NCBI GenBank assembly: GCA_037178675.1
Contig: JAYMGJ010000035.1
Span: 52,375 to 116,374, forward strand
Direction: 5' to 3'
DNA from: Scleroderma bovista
Taxonomy: Eukaryota; Basidiomycota; Agaricomycetes; Boletales; Sclerodermataceae
Length of the DNA stretch: 64,000 nt
Shown one piece after another: positions 47,520 through 59,778 of this stretch. Position 1 is the stretch's first letter, and each line of letters begins with the position of its first letter. The position numbers and the translations under genes were made by a program. The notes beneath the pieces were generated by a model. The model saw nothing but the letters and a program-made list of their open reading frames with translations, had not been told where the DNA came from and made no database searches.

Positions 47520-48046
47520 ATGTTTGGAAAGCCCCTACTTCTGGTTGCAACTTTGCTCCTGTCTCATGGTACGTGGAAAATATATGTAGCAAATCCTTGA
47601 TGACAATTCCTGGATACCCACAGCCATCTACGCAGTATACAACCGTCAGAATTTTGAAGTATTGAAAATCACGTCTGTGCTGACGCGTCAGTTGTAGAAT
47701 TGTCTCATTTGAAGGCCCTCGGACAGCCCGACAAGCCAATCTCTTTGAGCGTAAGTCCTCAGCATTATTGTGAAGTTCACTTGTCACCCTTTGCCCTACC
47801 AGATCGTGTACTATGAGTGCACCTTGGCTCTCGTCATTGGGATATTTGGGGCTTCATTGAATGCCCCACCGCTAAAAGATATTACATGGGCAAGTGAAAT
47901 GAAGAAACGGTATGCTCGCCCCATTGTACGCTATGGAATGACATCTCAACATTTCAATCTCATACTCTAGAACCATCGACGAAATGGACGCCAGACCTGG
48001 ACTCGCCAACTATATATCTAGGGCGAGATTACTCTATAGAAAATGA
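47520..48046 (+). CDS. EMC5: ER membrane protein complex subunit 5 (EMC5/MMGT-like)
   Basis: Subunit of the ER insertase complex. Five exons (47520-47568, 47624-47644, 47698-47750, 47803-47909, 47971-48046) join in frame to 101 residues. First membrane helix: FGKPLLLVATLLLSHAIYAV. Loop: LSHLKALGQPDKPISLS. Second helix: YYECTLALVIGIFGASLN, followed by the family's PPLKDITWASEMKKR and the DARPGLANYISRARLLY tail (compare the 'RPGF' end of other EMC5 proteins). The second exon is only 21 bp, easy to miss. Its stop is 24 bp from the RED stop on the other strand, so the transcripts overlap. Confidence 0.9.
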
Positions 48047-48070
48047 AAGTACTATGTATCCTATCCATGC

Positions 48071-49513
48071 TCAGTCATCGTTATCATCGCTGCCCTTCTT
48101 TTTCTTTGTCTTCTTCTCTTTACGTGCTTTCCGCTTCTCCGACTTCTCCGCTGCCTCTTGCATCGCGAGGAAATCGCGAATGGAAGGGAGAGCGGACGAT
48201 TCCAGAGCCTTGAGTCGCCCTCCTTCCTCTACCTCCTCAATAGCCATTTCTCGAGCAGGGGACTTTGTCACAGATGCACGTATGATTGGAGGCGGAGTAG
48301 GTTCACGCCCCGCGTCACCGAACCACTCCCCCTTGATAGGAAGTGGTGGTTCTTGTAGAGGCTTTAATGACGGTTCAAGAATGCGAGGTTCACTACCATC
48401 AATTTCACCGTCTGACACGTCATCCTCCGGAATGCCGTGGTATTCGCCAGCACCAGCGAAGATATCGAAGTCTTCGTCAACCAGCTCTGGTTCCGGCTCC
48501 AATGAAGGCAGCGGCTGATTCTGGGCTGAATCAGATGGCAAGTCCGCTGTACGCTTTTCTTCTGGGCTAATGTTCGATTCCTGATCTGTCTTTGGAGGAT
48601 GCTTCTCGACCCTGCGCCTTTTCTTCTCTCCATTTTTCTCGCCCTTAACTCTCCTCTTCTTCAACTTCTCTTCCTTCTGCCCTATTGGTTTAAATCCTAT
48701 TGGCTTAAATTTCCCCGATTGTTTCGCAACCTCAAAAGCTAGTCTTTCCTCTTCAACATTTTTGGAGTTGGAACTTTCAGCAGCTTGATCCACAGACCCA
48801 TTCTGTTGTTTGACCTTGAGTTCGCGTATAATATCCTCTCGCGTCCGTTTCTTTGATCCCGACGCGACAGTTGTAGCATCCACGAAAGCCTGTTCTAGGA
48901 TATCGTCATCCTCGGTGGAAGCCGCTGTTCGAAATCTGTTTTGCTCCAGAAGAGACATGTCCAGGCCCTTGACTAGTATCGTATGTTGGCTGTCTCCTCC
49001 CAAGTACTTGCGCTGCTCTTCGACCTAGTAGTACCATACGTGAGGGTGAGGGAAAGAACGAAAGTTGATATTTATCGCGACCTTACAACATCTTTGCCTT
49101 CGTGTGCGGCTCGCTGTTCGAAATCCTCGAGTATGGCTTCGACCTGTTATGTATAGCCTTAGTTGCAGTGACGTGTCTAATAGTGCGCATGTAACAGAGG
49201 CACACCTGGGCATAGTCATTCACCACCCCCTCTCTTCTCTCTGCAGCGCGATTTCGATATTTTCCGCTGGCCTTGTTCAATTTCCTGGGTTTGAATGTCG
49301 CTTCAGATGGCGCCGATGGGGCGCTGCGAAGTAGTTGGCTTGTGCGAGGGATATCGTAGAAATGAGCTCACGCTTTCCTCGGTCGCCCTGCAGGAATTGG
49401 AAGCTTTGGGGTTGTCGAAGAGCCGTGAAGTAGCTGTCTGAATGCATCCTATCATCGTACACATGGTTATTGGTCGTTGTCTGAGCCATGTACTTACGAC
49501 CAACCTGATCCAT
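48071..49513 (-). CDS. RED/IK-type spliceosomal protein
   Basis: Spliceosome B-complex protein of the RED (IK) family. Start at 49513 with a 9-bp first exon (MDQ) joined to LLHGSSTTPKLPIPAGRPRK, then AAPSAPSEATFKPRKLNKAS and the family core GKYRNRAAERREGVVNDYAQ, VEAILEDFEQRAAHEGKDV, EEQRKYLGGDSQHTILVKGL-DMSLLEQNRF. Further exon: KKRTREDIIRELK, KQSGKFKPIGFKPIGQKEEK. The C-terminus is charged, with PPLPIKGEWFGD and a Lys-rich end (KEKKTKKKKGSDDNDD-stop). Joins all use GT-AG and keep phase. The tiny first exon is a manual inference and the least certain part. Confidence 0.88.
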
Positions 49514-49672
49514 ATTGACTGCTCGTCAGAGTGCAGGAGGAAGTTGCCGAATTTGTGTCACTTTGAGTTTACAAAATCTTGTCTTCACGTTCCTCGACTC
49601 TCGAGGAAGCAACTTAGAGGAGAGGATCATAGTACGAGACTCGGTCCGCTGTCGTTGTCGTTGGTCTCACCT

Positions 49673-49876
49673 TCAGTACGCCAGAGCACTATCACTGTCG
49701 GAAGGAGGGCCAACCAATTGCACCATATCCTTGACATATCGCGCACTCAAATCCACCGGCCGCTTTGTCGTCCTTCCAGAAGGGCTCAACCGGCTTGCTG
49801 GAGCGATTTCATCGGCTTCCATACGAGATCCATCTCCTGTGTAATTCGGGTGTAGCGTAACCGGGACCGTTGGCAC
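49673..49876 (-). CDS. small protein, unknown, head-to-head with the prolyl oligopeptidase
   Basis: A single-exon 67-codon frame: MPTVPVTLHPNYTGDGSRME, ADEIAPASRLSPSGRTTKRP, VDLSARYVKDMVQLVGPPSD, ending SALAY-stop. Composition is balanced and looks coding, with a predicted helix at SARYVKDMVQLV. It occupies the only gap between RED and the peptidase. The complementary frame (49515-49844) is open as well, so chance is possible. No family recognised. Confidence 0.4.
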   Translation of the reverse strand: MPTVPVTLHPNYTGDGSRMEADEIAPASRLSPSGRTTKRPVDLSARYVKDMVQLVGPPSDSDSALAY

Positions 49877-49984
49877 CCTGATTTAGTTTTAATGCTGAGA
49901 TTCGGCCTTCGTGTCTTGAATCCCACACGTCGTAGCAGTAAGCTCTTTGGCTTCATTTCCAGACCATCTCACACCAGAACCATC

Positions 49985-52900
49985 ATGTTTCCTACTCCCT
50001 GGACCCCCAACCAGTATCCCAAAGCTCGTCGCTCCGATCATGTTGACGTCTACAAAAGCGAACAGCACGGCCAAGTCAGCGTCGCTGATCCCTACCAGTG
50101 GCTGGAAGAACATTCCAAGGAAACCGATGCTTGGACTACCGAACAAGACGCATTTACAAGGGCTTACTTGGACAAGAACCCCGATCGTGCAAAGCTAGAG
50201 AGGGAAATCAGAACCAATACCGACTACGAAAAGGTACAGCTGGCATTCGTAGTTCTACTCGACATCGTCTTGTACTAAATATATAGTTCGGTGCCCCATC
50301 ACTCAAATATGACGGGCGATGGTACTGGTACTACAACAGTGGCCTCCAAGCTCAGTCTGGTATGTATTTTTGATGTCTTCGAGTCCTCGTATGATTATCA
50401 GATCGGCCGGTTGTAGTGCTCTACCGCTCCAAAGATGAAACACTTCCCGATTTCTCCAAAGGGGAGCTGGGGGGTGAAATATACTTCGACGTATGTGTTT
50501 AACTCATGTTATTCAAGGGTGAAAACCATGTTTTCCCCCAGCCCAATTTGCTGTCCAAGGATGGGACTGCAGCGATTGCCACTTCTGCTTTTTCCCGCTC
50601 GGGTGAATACTATGCATACGGCATTTCTCTGTCGGCAAGTGCCTCTTCCACTTCTCTGTAAACGTCGAACCAATGTTCATTAGGGTAGCGATTTTTGCAC
50701 GATCTATGTCCGCCGCACTAGCGATCCTCTGGCACCAGGAGTTGACGAGGACCATCATATCAAGCGACTTTCTGAGGAAATTCGTTTTGTCAAATTCTCC
50801 GGCATCACATGGACACACGACTCGAAGGGATTTTTTTACCAGGTAAGACACGCTCCGGGGGTTTTCCCAAGATAGGTTATGATGGTCTGGTGACATTGAG
50901 TGTTCTCATGTAGCGTTTTCCGAATCGCGAATCCCATGGTTCGGCAACAGAGGACAAAGCCGGGACGGAGACCACACATGACCAAGACGCGACAGTGTAC
51001 TATCACAAAATTGGGACCCCACAATGTTAGTTCCGGACCAGTGGTTTGGTTTACTCCGTATTACCCTGCGATGGAGCTGATAAGTTAATCACCGTCAGCG
51101 GAAGATATCCTGGTTATCAAAGATGCCGAACATCCGACTTGGATGTGGGAAGTCTCGGTGTCAGAATTGGATGGACGTTACCTTTATTTAAGTATCGTCA
51201 GGGATACTGCAAGGGTGTGTCTCCCGATTTTTTTTCACACGTGGTTCGCTCCTCGGAGCTCTTACCAGCAACTAGAAAAATTTGCTCTGGATCTCTGACC
51301 TTCAAGAAAATGAGATCGGACAAAATATGATATGGGAGAAGCTGATAGACGAGTTCGATGCTGAATACCGAGTGTGAGATTTCCACGCACGCCATGCGGC
51401 TCATTTTGACGTTTAGTGTGGGCGTGTTCCAGAATTGCGAACGACAGCACCAAGCTATATATTCTCACCAACGAGGACGCTCCTCAATACAAAGTCATCA
51501 CCATCGACCTTGCAGACCCAAAACGTGAGCGCAAAGACCTGATCCCCGAGCAAGGAGATGCCTTCCTCGACGACGTCGTCGCTGTGGGAAAAGACCGCTT
51601 TGCGATAGTTTACAAGCGTAATGTTGGTTCCCTTTCTATACGCCGACTACCGGAGTATGGAGTTAACGGTGGCCAACACACAGGTCATAGACGAAATATA
51701 CCTCTACTCCATAGACGGTGACCACATTACTCGAATCGCCTCGGATTTCGTAGGCGCGGCAGAACTACATGGCCGACGTTCTCTGCCCAACTTCTTCGTC
51801 ACCCTCACCGGGTTCACCAATCCGGGCATTGTCGGACAATATAACCTCGATGAACTGGACGACAGCAAGAAGTGGTGCATATATAAAACGACGAAGGTCA
51901 AGGGGCTGAAGACGGATGAATTCAGTGCTGAGCAGGTGTGGTACAAGAGCAAAGACGGCACGCGAATCCCCATGTTCATTGTAAGGCATGAGTCTACGAA
52001 GAGGGATGGGACAGCCCCTGCCATTCAGTATGGTAAGTCCATCTTCCAAGTGCAGGCTATTGCATCTCCGGAATACGGTATCAATGTGATTGTGTGACAG
52101 GTTATGGAGGTTTCAGCATATCTATCAACCCTTCTTTCAGTCCAGCGATACTGACGTTCCTGAAGTCCTACGGGGCTGTGTATGCACTACCAAATATTCG
52201 TGGTGGCGGCGAGTTTGGTGAGAAATGGCATGATGCAGGCATCAAAGAAAAGAAGGTGCGGGCCGTACTTCACTGGACATTCTCAGTTTTCCAACTTCTG
52301 AAATCACTATAGATCAACGTCTTCAACGACTTTATTGCAGCCACGTGCGTTACATGGTATCTTGCGTGCTGCCTTTTTATAATGATCATGGTTGGTTTAG
52401 TAAATATCTTGTCGAGAACAAGATAGCAGCTCCCGGGAAAGTTGCCATCAACGGCGGTTCCAATGGAGGTATTTCTTAACGCTTACTCCATGCTGGAAAA
52501 GGGACATGGTAACGATGACCAGGTCTCTTAATTGCTGCTTGTGTGAACATTGCACCCGAGGGTACCTTCGGAGCAGGTGTTGCTGAGGTTGGTGTCTTGG
52601 ATCTGCTGAAGGTATGTGCCTGGTTCTGGGTTCTGGGCCACATTCATAGTGATTTCTACGATCTAGTTCGCAGACTTCACGATCGGTGAGTCTACCATCC
52701 ACACCTTTCGACTTGGTAAGCGTTCCACTTAAATGGTGTTTCAGGTAATGCATGGGTATCGGACTACGGCGACCCGCACAACGCCCACGACTTTGACTTC
52801 ATATATCCCATTTCGCCATTGCATAATGTACCGGCAGACAGGTTGCTCCCACCGGTGTTGCTCATGACGGCTGATCGTACGTACAAAAATTCCTCAAGGT

Positions 52901-53214
52901 TGTAATCCCATTACTAACAGCGCCTGGAATTCTGGAAACTCTGTAGATGACGACCGCGTTGTCCCCCTTCATTCGTTCAAACACGCAGCGACTCTCCAGC
53001 ACACAGTGCCCAACAACCCGCATCCTCTCCTCATCAGGATTGACAAGAAAGCCGGACACGGTGCTGGAAAAGGTACCGAGAAACGGTATGTTATTCAAAG
53101 CTTTCTGAGCTCTGCGGTAAGGATTGATGTAATGTACTGTGCAGCATCCAAGACGCTACGGACCGGTGGGGGTTCGTCGCTCAGTCTATGGGACTGAAGT
53201 GGCAGGGGTCCTAA
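49985..53214 (+). CDS. prolyl oligopeptidase (S9A)
   Basis: Serine peptidase that cuts short peptides after proline. Start chosen at 49985 (atc[26 protein letters not shown]), typical for cytosolic enzymes; an in-frame ATG at 49892 adds 31 residues. N-terminal half: [16 protein letters not shown], then the seven-blade propeller from many exons ([47 protein letters not shown] blade). Catalytic part: [44 protein letters not shown] (nucleophile Ser), [18 protein letters not shown] (Asp), [14 protein letters not shown] (His), ending [15 protein letters not shown]. The triad is complete. At least 15 introns. Mushroom relatives include peptide-processing POPs, but no precursor-peptide gene is seen nearby, so a housekeeping role is the default. 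Confidence 0.93.
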
Positions 53215-53640
53215 GCTCTGCCACAGACGGTCGATATTTGTACATAGATGGGAGCCAGATAAATGAGAAACACGGGAAATGTCTTGATGAAACTAGGTTT
53301 ACTTTAGCGATTAATTTCGCCAGAGTTCTCATCGAAGTTACAGGAAGTTACTCGGGAAGCATTCCGGATATTATTACTGGATGCAGATGTGGTTGAACTT
53401 TGGTTAGGCATATCACGCATCTTTGATGCGATACTTACGGACCTGGGTCACTTGGCAGGCCTGTTTTGATTTAGAATGTTCATTACGGGGGACCGGATCG
53501 CTGTTTGCTTGCCGCCATTTTAGGTGTAGCTGAAGTAACTCATGGACAGCCCGAGTTGCGGGTCACTATTTCAGTCTTTAAGATGCGATCACCTTTCTGC
53601 CTTGGAACAGGAGCTGGACTCATCAGAAGTATGACTCGAA
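53215..53640. other. intergenic, no gene seen
   Basis: Spacer between the converging peptidase and TAD2 genes; only short frames. Confidence 0.4.
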
Positions 53641-54350
<710 letters not shown>

Positions 54351-54594
54351 CCTAAGCCTACCAGGCCAGGCAAGTCAACGAACGAGGTTCATAAAAGTGG
54401 TTGTGGACTCCCAACGGACGTACCTTCGCTGCGAGTACTAGTGTACGACGGGCTGAATGGGGTCGGAGAAATACATAGTATCCATGTCAGACACCGCTTG
54501 AACACCGCCGCATCTCCATCATCCACCTTTAAGACAAGCTGATCGTCGTTGGACCATTCACCTCTCCCGTGGCCATCGCCCACATATCTACAAC

Positions 54595-56854
54595 ATGGTG
54601 TCAGAACCGGCTCCAGTAAAGCCGACAATTTTGGCAGCTACCCCCACACAGTCTGGCGCTTTCGCGACCTCCGAAGGAACGCTATATGTTTCTAAGCTGT
54701 TCCGTTCGAAGACGTCCAAAAAGCTACGTGCTATCGTGACTTTTGAGCCGCGCAAGTCCCATTTCGATACGACCAACGAACGGTCAGGGTCGAACGAATT
54801 TCGTGTGAGTCTTATGAATCTATGAACTTGACTTGATGTCTCAACGTGGTATAATGCACCACAGGGCTTTTTCACATTGTTCTGGATATCTCTGTTCCTG
54901 TTCACCGTGCAGACATACATTTCGTCACTGGAAGCCAATGGGTATGCTCTCTCGTTTGCATTCGCCACTATGTTCTCTCGCGATGCTGTTGTCCTGGCCA
55001 TATCCGATGCGGTGCTCGTATCTGTGACAGCGCTTTGTGTTCCATTTGCCAAGGCTGTGGTTAAAGGTCGGCTCAGATATTACTGGACGGGCGTTGTCTT
55101 CCAGCACTTGTTTCAAACGGTAGTCCTGGTGGCTGCTGTAGTGTGGACTTATCACCGGTACGATCTGTTTTCACCGTGTTATCGTGTTCGAAAGTGCGAT
55201 CATGGATCTGCTCCAGACAATGGCCTTGGGTTCAGTCTGGTTTCCTGACCCTGCATTCATTTGTATGTCTTCATCGCTCATGGCTCAATCCCAAGTTTAC
55301 CTGTAATGATTCGGCTTTGCAATAGGTGATGATCATGAAAATGCATTCTTACATGACGGTTAACGGCTACCTGCATGACGTTCTCCAGCGGTCGCAACAT
55401 GTATACCAGGAACTGCAACGACTAACAGAAAAGCATTTAGCAGGTTGGGAGGATGCTTTGCGTGAAGCGGAATCTGCACGGATTAAGGAAGCGTTGACGA
55501 AGAAAGAGGGCACAAGCATAGCTGACACTAACGGACTCAGTGGTGATCAAGAGATACCAATCAGGACACCAGAGGCAGAAGCGGTCATCCGTTCGATGGC
55601 AGATGTGGGCACCGCTGATGTTCTACGCAAAAGACTGGTGGCTATTTCGAAAGGACAGGATACCCAAGGTTCAGAACGAGAGACGATGACGGATATTGAC
55701 CACAACACCAACGGGACAGCGTTCTCTGCATATACGCCTTCCTTTCCCCCAACTCCTGAACAAGCCTTGTCTCCTGTCGCACGTGCATCCCTGTTGACCT
55801 ACCACCCGAATCCAGCTATCGCTTCTACTGCGCACACATTCCTTGACTTAGACTCCGAACTTGTTTCGACTGGGCCGAAGAAATTACGCTTCCCAGAGAA
55901 CGTCTCACTCGACAACTTTATTGAATACATGCTTATTCCGACGTTAGTATACGAGTTGGAGTATCCTAGAACTGATCGGTGCGTCGTTCGCCTGTAGATG
56001 TGGACCATCCTTTATTAATGCTGAAGTTGTTGTACACATAGCATTCGACCGCTGTACGTGTTTGAAAAGACAGTCGCATTCATGGGCTCCTTTGCGCTGC
56101 TATACACGGTCACGGAGAGCTTTATTATTCCCCTCACACCTACTCCGGACCAATCGTTTTTCCGAAGCCTATTGGATTTGGCTCTCCCATTCATGATCGC
56201 CTACCTTCTCTTATTCTATATCATATTCGGTGAGAATCTCACATGGTGCACACCGCCTGGCTTGTGATTAATGTTCGAGACAGAATGCATATGCAATGGG
56301 TTTGCGGAATTGTCCCGGTAAGCACCTTCGTGTAGTACTTTAAGAAGACTAATATTAGCTTGATCAGCTTCGCTGATCGGCAGTTCTATGAAGATTGGGT
56401 AGATATTCTCCGCTATACCCCCTGAGTGACTAGACTAACCTTCAGTACAGTGGAACTCAACTTCGTGGGACGAATTCTCTCGCAAATGGAACAAACCAGT
56501 ACATACTTTCCTTCTTAGACACGTTTACGCATCGACACTTGCTTCTTATCCCTCCGTTTCTCGTACTGGCGCAATGGTGATGACGTTCCTCCTCAGCGCA
56601 GCTGCGCACGAGTTGGTAATGGTGATTGTCACACACAAGATACGGTACATCATATTCCTTGTTAAGTGAAACACGACGGCTAACGTGTCGCTGTCAGGCT
56701 CTATCTGTTCCTCATGCAGTCGATCCAGATTCCACTCATCCTGGTCACACGAGCGCCAGCCATCAAGCGGAACAAGCTTCTGGGTAATGTGGTATTCTGG
56801 CTCGGGTTATACGCAGGATTCCCATTGTTGTGTGTCGCCTATGTTGCCTACTGA
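54595..56854 (+). CDS. sterol O-acyltransferase (ARE1/ARE2, ACAT-type MBOAT)
   Basis: ER multispanning enzyme that makes steryl esters for lipid droplets. Start at 54595 (MVSEPAPVKPTIL). N-terminal cytosolic part, then membrane helices (GFFTLFWISLFLFTVQTYIS; HLFQTVVLVAAVVWTY) and a long hydrophilic loop (55400-55780) with Ala/Glu-rich sequence. NVSLDNFIEYMLIPTLVYEL precedes the conserved P-R-T block. The signature FYEDWWNSTSWDEFSRKWNK (FYxDWWN) is present, as is the catalytic His region LLSAAAHELVMVIV, then a final helix LGLYAGFPLLCVAYVAY-stop. Several introns. The loop length is typical of yeast-like ARE proteins. Shares a 244-bp divergent promoter with TAD2. Confidence 0.93.
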
Positions 56855-57531
56855 GTGCTGAGGCCGGAAGTTCGAGAAGAGCACCACAGGAAAATACCTC
56901 CACGTTATGCTACCTATAATAACCTCCTGCCCTACATTAATACTGGCCAGCTCACAGATCCTTCGCTTTGCTGACATCGATTTGTATCTATGCACATCTA
57001 CTATATTTAACGTCAATGCTATTAACTCGAGTCTTTGGTCTGGCTACGAGAAACTACCATCAGCTATGTCTGATTCCCTTGCTCGAAGAGCAAAGGGTTC
57101 TGGGAGAATGCTATATCGTGGGAACGACTGACGACAGAACTTTTTGCCTTCTTTGGATCCGTGTGATTCGGTTGCCTTACCTTGCTACCTATGAGCCTTC
57201 CAAGTACGCAATCCAATGTGCATGCGGAGAGCAAGGGTTCTGCCGTCGCAGGCGGCATTTCGAGTTATTTATCTGCGTATATATACTAAGCTAAGAAAAA
57301 CTGAGAAAGGGCACCAGTTGGAGTACATAAGTGAAATGACCCCATTGGGAATTCCAGCCATCGCCCATCCCTCAAGCTTCAAGCCTCTCTGTGGAATGTG
57401 GACTCCGGCCCAGATTCAAGGGGAAGCCATGTGACGCCGTCTCCCGCTCCATTCGGACCACGAGTCGTCGGGTGCGTCCACGCTATTTATTCCAGCGCTC
57501 TATGTAAGTAGAACCGTCACCGCTCTCGGAC
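56855..57531. other. intergenic, no gene seen
   Basis: About 680 bp downstream of the acyltransferase; only short frames on both strands. Confidence 0.4.
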
Positions 57532-58276
57532 ATGGAGAACAAGAGTTGGGACCTGCAATGGTTTGACGCGAACATCCAATCAACCTCTGACATCATTCTT
57601 GCAGTCAAGGGAAAGCCGAAAGAGCATCGCGGCCTATACGAGCGCATTCCAACTCCCTTCCCCTCGTCCGCTGCCCACCTGGCGATCTGTGGCAGGCAGC
57701 GATACTTGCTGTGGACGAACCCTCTGTAGCTTCTGAACGGGCAATTCTGAACGGATTACGGGCCTGTTGACAATACACCGTCTTTTCCGCCACACTGTCC
57801 TCTCGGGCTTTCCACGTACTTACCGGGGCTGAGACTTCGTGAAGTGGACACTGACCTATTTGTGACTGGCTCAGCTTCATTATTGTTCCTTGCATCGGGA
57901 AGCCAAGGCTTTTGAACAGGCGAACCCGGTCGCTCCCATCAGTGCGGAACGTAACAGAGTGCTGAGCATGATAGCCCCTCGATCGATAGAGGATAAGTCT
58001 AAGTCACAGTCAACGGACAACGTCCATCAGCGTATTTCTGGTACTCACCCTTGTCTTTCTCCTAAGCAGGAGCAGTCAGCAGACGTTCCTCACGAGCCAC
58101 CGTATGATACCCGCCCGATCTCTCGAGATGATTTTCACCATCTCCTGTCACTCTGTTCACCCGCCCGTTCCTTTACTCTGGCCACCGATCCTGCATACCA
58201 GGCTTGCATGCCATCGGTAATGAACACGTTCTCACTTCGATACTCGAAAGGTCCTATCACGCGGTCGCGAACGTAA
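57532..58276 (+). pseudogene. coding-like block, unknown, possibly a decayed gene
   Basis: Two coding-like parts. At 57532 an ATG opens MENKSWDLQWFDANIQSTSD; a neighbouring frame continues AAILAVDEPSVASERAILNG until a stop near 57770. A second part, reachable from an acceptor at about 57872 (ggctcag), reads LHYCSLHREAKAFEQANPVA, APISAERNRVLSMIAPRSIE, ISRDDFHHLLSLCSPARSFT and ends RSRT-stop. No phase-consistent joined model was found and no domain was recognised. Either a real gene whose exons I could not connect, or a relic. Confidence 0.3.
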
Positions 58277-58972
58277 GTGTCCATCCTCCACACGTCCTTC
58301 AGCATATGCGACACCTACTAACCTTTACGTTTACCCACTGCCAGGAGTGCAAGCAAGACTCGATCGGAAAACGACTCATGGCATTTTCAAATATCGCCAG
58401 CAATCCCAGTAGTGCAAGTTTTGCCGTCTGAGCGGTCTTTCGGGTAGCCCTTTCCCTGCGTACATAGTACAGGACAACCCAAGTTCTTGATATAAGATGA
58501 TGATCTCGAAGAGGTGACCTTCGGCCCCGGTGCACATCGTGAACGCACAAGGGTTCCTCTCTGCGCTACGCTCAGCCGTTTCCACTGTTCTTAGTGACAA
58601 CTCAGAAACGGAGGCGGGATGTAAGACATCTCGTGGGCCAAGTCACGGACACGTCAGTCCCTCGAGCTTATTGGGAGATCATCGGGACGCGATAGGTGCC
58701 TGGCAGCACCACAGGTACCCAACTAGGACTCTCGGCCGGATGCCAGAGAGACGCGGCGAGTTTTCAAGGCTGGTCAGTGGTGATCCGTGACACTGACACC
58801 ACGACATGTTAGAAAGCTAAATAGTCTATTCAAATAACCCATCTTTATGTGCATCGTCATTTATTGCGTTTATATTGGTGGGGTGCATGATGGGAAGTCT
58901 TGCTGCTGCATAGGGGGGTCATACGCAATCTGTTGCTTCCAAAGAAGCAAACACGACCGAAGCAAAAAAGAA

Positions 58973-59052
58973 CTCGGATACGGGGAGTCGAACCCCGAGC
59001 TGCCGCGTTTGGGAATGAGAGGCGGCAATGTTAGCCGTTACACCATATCCGA
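58973..59052 (-). tRNA. tRNA-Glu (anticodon CTC) with an 8-nt intron
   Basis: Minus strand folds as a cloverleaf: acceptor TCGGATA/TATCCGA (7 bp), D-arm GTGT/ACAT with loop AACGGCTA, anticodon stem GCCGC/GCGGC, T-arm CGGGG-TTCGACT-CCCCG. The anticodon loop is CTCTCA-TTCCCAAA-C; removing the 8 nt after position 37 leaves CTCTCAC with anticodon CTC (Glu). The TATGGTGTAACGGCTAACAT start is typical of eukaryotic tRNA-Glu. A poly-T run follows the 3' end on the minus strand (TTCTTTTTTG), a Pol III terminator. Confidence 0.93.
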
Positions 59053-59778
59053 CTTACATGGTGTCGAGGCATTGAGAACTACATACCAGTTACATGGCGG
59101 GTATCACGAGCCACCTGTACAACATCGACGACGCTCTCGTGTGACACAGGGTTTGACGGATCAGGTGCTGACTCTGGGCAGAGTGTTGATACCCTGACAC
59201 AACAGAGCCGCTAGGAACACAAAGATCGAGGTCCTGGTGCATAGAGATGCAGTGCTGATGACAGGCGTCACGGACAAGGCTATAATGGCGTCTACACCGA
59301 GGAAGAGAGCACCGGTACCTCTGGTGAACAGACATCCGAGTGCGTTCCAACATTACAATGTCAAGGAAATGATCGGGTCGGCAGAGAGAGTAACCGCGGT
59401 CTCCACAAATAGAAACATGCGTGAGCCGAACAAGCCCGCCGGCCTCGTGAATAACCAAAGATGCATAAAAGAGCGCCCCTCGAACACAACGACCCCCCAA
59501 CAACTCACCCGCTATCGTCTCTCGCCTTGTCGCTACACCGCCAGAGCGACGACTCGAGCCTCCTCAGCGACACCTCGTGTAGATTTCATTGCGTCATTCG
59601 GCTCCCAGTATAAAAGGACCACCTCACTCTTGCAACGTGCCCAAACTCAGATTGCCACCATCCACATTCTGGTACGACCGTGCTCTCTCAGGAATCGGGC
59701 GCGCACTCTAACAGCTCTTGCCAGGTCATCTCGCAGCCCCTCACAGCGTAAATAACCCTTATCTCCTTATCCTCTACC
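59053..59778. other. upstream region of the acidic-repeat membrane gene
   Basis: About 700 bp. Both strands have open frames of 110-170 codons here (59237-59755 plus, 59090-59503 minus), but they overlap each other and the core promoter and have no motif, so I treat them as non-coding. Confidence 0.35.
59609..59616 (+). promoter_or_regulatory. TATA box (TATAAAAG)
   Basis: A good TATA consensus 163 bp upstream of the ATG at 59779, followed by a C-rich stretch and CACCATC/TACCATG contexts. It suggests a strong or inducible promoter for the downstream gene. Confidence 0.5.

Noticed and set aside
49985..53214. Peptide-macrocyclising POP with a nearby precursor gene
   Set aside because: No short precursor-peptide frame was seen in the flanks, and housekeeping POPs have the same motifs.
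59237..59755. 172-codon plus-strand frame before the acidic-repeat gene
   Set aside because: Runs over the TATA box and core promoter, is rich in Arg/Thr as expected of GC-rich noise, and an equally long frame lies on the other strand.
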